Shown here in pieces: positions 6,712 to 10,456 of a stretch of 10,456 bases of DNA. Position 1 is the stretch's first letter. Every line of letters begins with the position of its first letter. The notes under the pieces are model-generated. The model saw nothing but the letters and a program-made list of their open reading frames with translations. It was not told where the DNA came from and did no database searches. Source of the stretch: Dehalococcoidia bacterium (GTDB lineage Bacteria; Chloroflexota; Dehalococcoidia; Dehalococcoidales; RBG-16-60-22); the NCBI GenBank assembly GCA_030613665.1, contig JAUWLN010000052.1, forward strand, positions 1 to 10,456, given 5' to 3'. The translations under genes were made by a program, and so were the position numbers.

Positions 6712-6723
6712 CTACCCGGGTAG
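6712..6723. promoter_or_regulatory. 12-bp perfect palindrome upstream of the heat-shock operon
   Basis: CTACCCGGGTAG is a perfect 12-base palindrome located 50 bases upstream of the -35 box of the dnaJ-like gene. Between it and the promoter lies a strongly AT-rich stretch that also contains GTTAA (6735-6739) inverted as TTAAC (6750-6754). Either dyad could bind the HspR encoded in the operon or another regulator. The canonical HspR box (CTTGAGT, 7 bases, ACTCAAG) is not present. Confidence 0.35.
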
Positions 6724-6772
6724 TATCCATCATAGTTAACAAAGTTATATTAACTTTTATTATATGCTGTTA

Positions 6773-6801
6773 TTGACTTTATTCAGCTTATATTGTATAA
6801 T
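6773..6801 (+). promoter_or_regulatory. Near-consensus sigma70 promoter of the dnaJ-hspR-clp operon
   Basis: TTGACT (6773-6778, 5 of 6 matches) and TATAAT (6796-6801, 6 of 6) are separated by exactly 17 bases. AT-rich DNA just upstream could act as an UP element. Transcription would begin near 6808, leaving a leader of about 17 bases that carries the AGAGGT ribosome site (6808-6813) before the ATG at 6825. So strong a vegetative promoter on a chaperone operon implies control by repression, which fits the HspR gene downstream. Confidence 0.85.
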
Positions 6802-6824
6802 TCATTCAGAGGTATAGAACAGCC

Positions 6825-7820
6825 ATGGCCAGGAAAAACTACTATGAAACGCTCGGAATCAGCCGCAACGCCAGCGAACAGGAGATAAAGAAAGCCTACC
6901 GCCGACTGGCACGGCAACACCATCCCGACGTCAACTCCGGCGACAAGTCGGCTGAGGCCAGGTTCAAGGAAATCAACGAGGCTTACGAGGTCCTCTCCAA
7001 CCAGAAGAACCGGAAGAAATACGATAAGTACGGGGACCAGTGGCAGCACGCCGAGCAGTTCGAGCAGGCAAGACGCCAGCAGGCGCCTCGCCGGGACTTC
7101 GGCAGTGGCGGCGGTGCCACCAGCTTCCATTTTGAAGGTGGGGACATGGGAAGCCTGTTCGATGAAATGCTTTTTGGCGGCGGTCGTGCCCGTACCTACA
7201 CACGGCGCACCCGACCGATGCGCGGGCGGAACATTGAAACGCCGATTGAGGTAACACTTGAGGAAGCCTTCCACAGCACCAGCCGGACCATCAGCCTCCA
7301 GTCGGAAGAGCCCTGCTCTGCCTGCCAGGGCACCGGCTTTATCCAGAGCGTGCCCTGCTCAACCTGCCAGGGTGCCGGAAGAGTGCCCCGCATAAAACGA
7401 CTTGAAGTCAAGATACCTGCCGGTGTCAGGACCGGCTCGCGGGTGCGCATCGCCGGCAAGGGCTCACCCGGGTATAGCGGCGGTGCCAGTGGCGACCTTT
7501 TCCTGCTGGTATCGGTGAGGGCGCACCGTCAATTTGAACGGCGCGGCGACGATTTACATGTGGAAGTCCCGGTGCCGCTTACGATTGCAGTGCTGGGTGG
7601 AGAGGCACAGGTGCCCACCATGAAAGGGAAACTGGCGCTGAAAGTGCCCGCGGAGACACAGAACGGACGCTCCTTCCGCCTTGCCGGACAGGGAATGCCC
7701 CATCTGGGCAATTCGTCGCGCGGCGACTTATTCGCCAGGGTGAACGTTGTCCTGCCCACAAAATTATCGGACAAGGAAAAAGAACTGTTCAAACAGCTGA
7801 ACGAGCTCCGCTCTACTTAA
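6825..7820 (+). CDS. DnaJ-like (Hsp40) co-chaperone with a half zinc-finger domain
   Basis: This J-domain co-chaperone (331 residues) should stimulate DnaK ATPase activity and deliver unfolded clients. The J domain is residues 4-70 with the invariant H33-P34-D35. A Gly/Phe-rich linker spans about 92-120. The substrate-binding C-terminal beta domains follow from about 136 to the end. Between strands of the first beta domain there are only two CxxCxGxG motifs (C164/C167 and C178/C181). Canonical DnaJ has four such motifs and CbpA has none. The protein thus has ligands for one zinc ion and sits between the two classes; its length is also intermediate. A strong promoter precedes it. The hspR gene starts 15 bases after its stop with an AAAGGAGG ribosome site, so this is the first gene of the heat-shock operon. 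It may be annotated dnaJ or cbpA; neither name is exact. Confidence 0.93.
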   Translation: MARKNYYETLGISRNASEQEIKKAYRRLARQHHPDVNSGDKSAEARFKEINEAYEVLSNQKNRKKYDKYGDQWQHAEQFEQARRQQAPRRDFGSGGGATSFHFEGGDMGSLFDEMLFGGGRARTYTRRTRPMRGRNIETPIEVTLEEAFHSTSRTISLQSEEPCSACQGTGFIQSVPCSTCQGAGRVPRIKRLEVKIPAGVRTGSRVRIAGKGSPGYSGGASGDLFLLVSVRAHRQFERRGDDLHVEVPVPLTIAVLGGEAQVPTMKGKLALKVPAETQNGRSFRLAGQGMPHLGNSSRGDLFARVNVVLPTKLSDKEKELFKQLNELRST

Positions 7821-7835
7821 AGGAGGCCAGTTTAT

Positions 7836-8141
7836 ATGGAACAAAACGACGAACCGAGATATGTGATAAGCATTGCCGCCCGGATCCTGGGCACGCAGAC
7901 CTATACACTGCGCTACTACGAAAGAATCGGCCTGATAGAGCCGAAACGCTCGCAGGGCAACATCCGACTCTACTCGGATAGAGATATCGACCTGCTCCGC
8001 CGGGTCAGGACACTTGTCGAGGACATGGGGGTTAACCTGGCCGGGGTGGAGGTTATCCTGCGCCTGGTGCAGCGGATGGGTGAGATGCAGGATAGAATGG
8101 CAAAGCTTGAATCAGAGGTGGAAAGGTTAGGAGGTAAGTAA
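7836..8141 (+). CDS. hspR: HspR-type MerR-family heat-shock repressor
   Basis: This 101-residue regulator has a MerR winged-helix N-terminus: helix-turn-helix at about 13-34 (IAARILGTQTYTLRYYERIGL), then the wing with GNIRLYS (41-47) and DIDLLRR. The stretch GVNLAGVEVIL (65-75) is a hallmark of HspR. The family represses chaperone operons (dnaK, clpB) and in actinobacteria is assisted by DnaK as co-repressor. The C-terminus is a short coiled coil (about 76-99) for dimerisation, with no ligand-binding domain. Its place between a DnaJ-like gene and a Clp ATPase gene matches known hspR neighbourhoods and implies autoregulation of the operon. No DnaK gene is in the window, so the co-repressor here could be the neighbouring DnaJ-like protein or a distant DnaK; that is inference. 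The clp gene begins three bases after its stop codon. Confidence 0.92.
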   Translation: MEQNDEPRYVISIAARILGTQTYTLRYYERIGLIEPKRSQGNIRLYSDRDIDLLRRVRTLVEDMGVNLAGVEVILRLVQRMGEMQDRMAKLESEVERLGGK

Positions 8142-8144
8142 GCT

Positions 8145-10456
8145 ATGAAGAGATTTACGGAACTGGCGCAGGAAGCGCTGACGGGTTCTCAGGAGCTTGT
8201 CCGCCAGTATCAGCACAGCCAGTGGGATGTGGAACACGTATTGCTGGCACTGCTCCAGCAGGAAAGAGGACTGGTCGGTGACGTATTAAATGAACTGAAT
8301 GTCAATGCCACAGAGGTAAAACAGTCAGTGGAAACGGCGCTGGGCAAAGTGCCCAGGGTCACCTATGATTCCGGGCAGATATATACCACACCGCGCATCG
8401 ACCAGCTTCTCAAGCTGGCGGACGAAGAGGCAAATCGGCTGAAAGACGAGTACATCAGCACCGAGCACCTGCTCATCGCCATCATCACCGAAGGTGGCGA
8501 AGCCGCCTCCATTCTGAAACAGCTCGGCGTTGACCAGGAAAAGGTCTACGGCGCCCTGCAGAAACTCCGCGGCGGGCACCGGGTTGACGATACCAGGGCG
8601 GAGAGCCATTATCGTTCGCTGCAGAAATACGGACGTGACCTTACCGAGTTTGCCCGACAGGGTAAGCTCGACCCGGTTATCGGCCGCGAGGAAGAAATCA
8701 AGCGGGTCATGCAGGTGCTCACCCGGCGTACCAAGAACAATCCGGTGGTCGTCGGTGAAGCTGGCGTGGGCAAGACCGCCATCGCCGAGGGGTTGGCCCA
8801 GAAAATCGCCGCCGATGATGTCCCCGACTCTCTCAAAGGGCGTCGCGTCGTCGCGCTTGACATGGGTGCCCTGGTGGCGGGCAGCAAGTTTCGCGGCGAA
8901 TTCGAAGAGCGACTCAAGGCGGTCATGGACGAAGTCCGCCAGGCCCAGGGCGAGGTCATTCTTTTCATCGATGAGATTCACACCGTGGTTGGCGCCGGAG
9001 CCGCCGAGGGTGCCATTAATGCCAGCAACATGTTGAAACCGGCGCTGGCTCACGGCGAACTGCAATGCGTTGGTGCCACCACCATTGATGAGTACCGCAA
9101 GTTCATTGAGAAAGACAAGGCGCTGGAGCGCCGTCTGCAACCGGTGTTCCTTGGTGAGCCAACGGTTGACGCCACCCTGGAGATATTAAAAGGCCTGAGG
9201 CCCAGGTACGAAGCGCACCACAAAATAAAAATCTCCGATGAAGCCCTGGAGGCCGCCGCCCGCCTCAGTCAGAGATACATTTCAGACAGGCATTTACCGG
9301 ACAAGGCGATTGACCTTATCGACGAGGCGGCGAGCAAGATTCGCATTGATACGGAAAGCGCCACCCCGGAAATACGGTCGCTTGAGCAGCAATTGAAACA
9401 ACTTACCAATGAAGAAGAAGCCGCCTCTCAACGACAGGACTATGAGCAGTCAGCCCAGTTAAAAGCGGAAAGGCTCAAGCTTGAACAGGAATATAACCAG
9501 GCCAAGAGCCAGTGGCAAAAACAGGAAAAAATCAGTGAGACGGTGAACGAAGAACACATCGCCCGGCTAATCTCCAGCTGGACCGGCATCCCCGTTTCCC
9601 AGATGCTGGAGGGCGAGGCGGAGAAACTGCTCCACATGGAGGACAGAATTCACGAAAGATTGATTAACCAGGAGGAGGCGGTCACCGCCGTCTCCGAAGC
9701 CATTCGCCGCAGCCGTTCCGGACTGAAAGACCCGAAACGTCCCATCGGCAGTTTTATCTTCCTGGGGCCGACCGGTGTCGGCAAGACCGAGCTCGTCCGT
9801 ACCCTTGCCTGGTTCCTCTTTGACGATGAGAACGCCATGGTCCGCCTTGATATGTCCGAGTACCAGGAGCGGCACACCGTGTCCCGGCTCATCGGTGCTC
9901 CCCCGGGCTATGTGGGTTATGAGGAAGGGGGCCAGCTTACCGAGGCGGTCAGGCGGCGCCCCTACCGGGTCATCCTCCTCGACGAGATCGAGAAGGCACA
10001 TCCCGAGGTCTTCAATAGCTTGCTCCAGCTTCTGGATGATGGACGCATGACCGATGGTCACGGCAGGACGGTCGACTTCAAGAACTGCATCATCATCATG
10101 ACCAGCAATGCCGGTGTAGAACATATCAAGCGTGATTCGTCGCTCGGCTTTGCTCCCCGGAAAGAAGCCGCCAAGGCAGGCACTCAAAGATACGAAGCGA
10201 TGAAAGAAAAGGTAATGGCCGAGGTAAAGAGGACTTTTCGCCCCGAATTCCTCAACCGCCTCGATGAGACCATCGTCTTCCACGAGCTTACCGAGAGGCA
10301 ACTGAGGAGTATCGTCGACCTGATGGTCAGAGACCTGCAGCAGCGCCTGGCAGCACGAAAGCTGGACATTGAACTCACGGAAAAGGCAAAGTCATGGCTC
10401 GCCAGGGACGGCTTCGGCCCGGTCTTCGGTGCCGGCCCTCGGCGGCGGGGTATTGA
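8145..10456 (+). CDS. clpC: Hsp100 AAA+ ATPase, ClpC-type architecture (ClpB/ClpC family), cut at right edge
   Basis: Two-ring AAA+ unfoldase; 770 codons are present with no stop before the edge. The Clp-N double repeat spans about 1-140. D1 has Walker A GEAGVGKT (204-211), Walker B ILFIDE (272-277) and arginine finger LERR (327-330). D2 has Walker A GPTGVGKT (541-548), Walker B ILLDE (610-614), pore loop GYVGYEEGGQ (588-597) and arginine finger FLNR (702-705). The N domain and D1 read like ClpB, the disaggregase. However, the middle segment is only about 65 residues and UVR-like (about 423-447), as in ClpC, instead of the long ClpB coiled coil. D2 also has the ClpC-type insertion with LGF (667-669), where ClpC and ClpA dock on ClpP. 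A ClpP-linked unfoldase is therefore likelier than a pure disaggregase. The sensor-2 GAR motif reads GAG (G764). The ATG at 8145 has AGGAGG at 8129-8134. A clpB annotation is the main alternative. Confidence 0.9.
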   Translation, partial: MKRFTELAQEALTGSQELVRQYQHSQWDVEHVLLALLQQERGLVGDVLNELNVNATEVKQSVETALGKVPRVTYDSGQIYTTPRIDQLLKLADEEANRLKDEYISTEHLLIAIITEGGEAASILKQLGVDQEKVYGALQKLRGGHRVDDTRAESHYRSLQKYGRDLTEFARQGKLDPVIGREEEIKRVMQVLTRRTKNNPVVVGEAGVGKTAIAEGLAQKIAADDVPDSLKGRRVVALDMGALVAGSKFRGEFEERLKAVMDEVRQAQGEVILFIDEIHTVVGAGAAEGAINASNMLKPALAHGELQCVGATTIDEYRKFIEKDKALERRLQPVFLGEPTVDATLEILKGLRPRYEAHHKIKISDEALEAAARLSQRYISDRHLPDKAIDLIDEAASKIRIDTESATPEIRSLEQQLKQLTNEEEAASQRQDYEQSAQLKAERLKLEQEYNQAKSQWQKQEKISETVNEEHIARLISSWTGIPVSQMLEGEAEKLLHMEDRIHERLINQEEAVTAVSEAIRRSRSGLKDPKRPIGSFIFLGPTGVGKTELVRTLAWFLFDDENAMVRLDMSEYQERHTVSRLIGAPPGYVGYEEGGQLTEAVRRRPYRVILLDEIEKAHPEVFNSLLQLLDDGRMTDGHGRTVDFKNCIIIMTSNAGVEHIKRDSSLGFAPRKEAAKAGTQRYEAMKEKVMAEVKRTFRPEFLNRLDETIVFHELTERQLRSIVDLMVRDLQQRLAARKLDIELTEKAKSWLARDGFGPVFGAGPRRRGI

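Noticed and set aside
6764..6817. 17-codon small ORF (ATG at 6764) before the dnaJ-like gene
   Set aside because: It runs through the -35 and -10 boxes of the operon promoter, would not be on the operon transcript, and has no ribosome site.
8325..9140. 271-codon minus-strand frame opposite the Hsp100 gene
   Set aside because: Antisense shadow of the Clp-N/D1 coding region, which is unmistakable on the plus strand. It has no ribosome site or known motif.
9567..10301. 244-codon minus-strand frame opposite Hsp100 D2
   Set aside because: Antisense shadow of D2 coding sequence, created by the codon bias of the real gene.
1..10456. Defence system, phage or transposon, CRISPR array, or a new multi-gene system
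   Set aside because: Every recognisable gene is a housekeeping or stress-response family. There are no integrase, transposase, nuclease or spacer-repeat signals and no terminal repeats.

Overview
The window is a gene-dense piece of bacterial chromosome made mostly of housekeeping genes. It holds nine complete genes and one gene cut by the right edge. I see no mobile element, CRISPR array, tRNA or rRNA. The GC-rich coding, the HspR-type heat-shock operon and the overall character of the proteins suggest an anaerobic member of the Chloroflexota (Dehalococcoidia-like). That assignment is inference from memory of protein character and was not tested.

Layout. (1) Plus strand, 72-2567: a tightly packed set with overlapping ends encodes MnmA (tRNA 2-thiolation), a small MOSC-domain protein and NadA (quinolinate synthase, a 4Fe-4S enzyme in NAD synthesis). 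(2) Minus strand, 4333 down to 2627: a class-III PLP aminotransferase is followed by a small carboxymuconolactone-decarboxylase/AhpD-like protein, probably one transcript. A TATAAT box and a GC-rich inverted repeat lie just upstream. (3) Minus strand, 6021 down to 4447: a small, AT-richer, four-helix membrane protein of unknown function is followed nine bases later by Tgt (queuosine pathway). (4) Plus strand, 6109-6669: a CoA-pyrophosphatase-type Nudix hydrolase is divergent from the membrane protein. An interrupted palindrome lies between the two. (5) Plus strand, 6825 to the right edge: a heat-shock operon consists of a DnaJ-like co-chaperone, an HspR-type MerR regulator and an Hsp100 ATPase. 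It has a near-consensus sigma70 promoter (TTGACT, 17-base spacer, TATAAT).

The most interesting part is the heat-shock operon. The DnaJ-like protein keeps only two of the four CxxCxGxG zinc motifs. The Hsp100 has ClpB-like N and D1 regions, but a short UVR-like middle segment and an LGF tripeptide in D2 where ClpC/ClpA dock onto ClpP. I found no canonical HspR operator (HAIR) at the promoter, although other palindromes are present. At the extreme right edge the Hsp100 sensor-2 arginine reads as glycine, which is either real or an end-of-sequence error.

I found no clearly new multi-gene system. The findings are unusual variants of known families and candidate regulatory sites.
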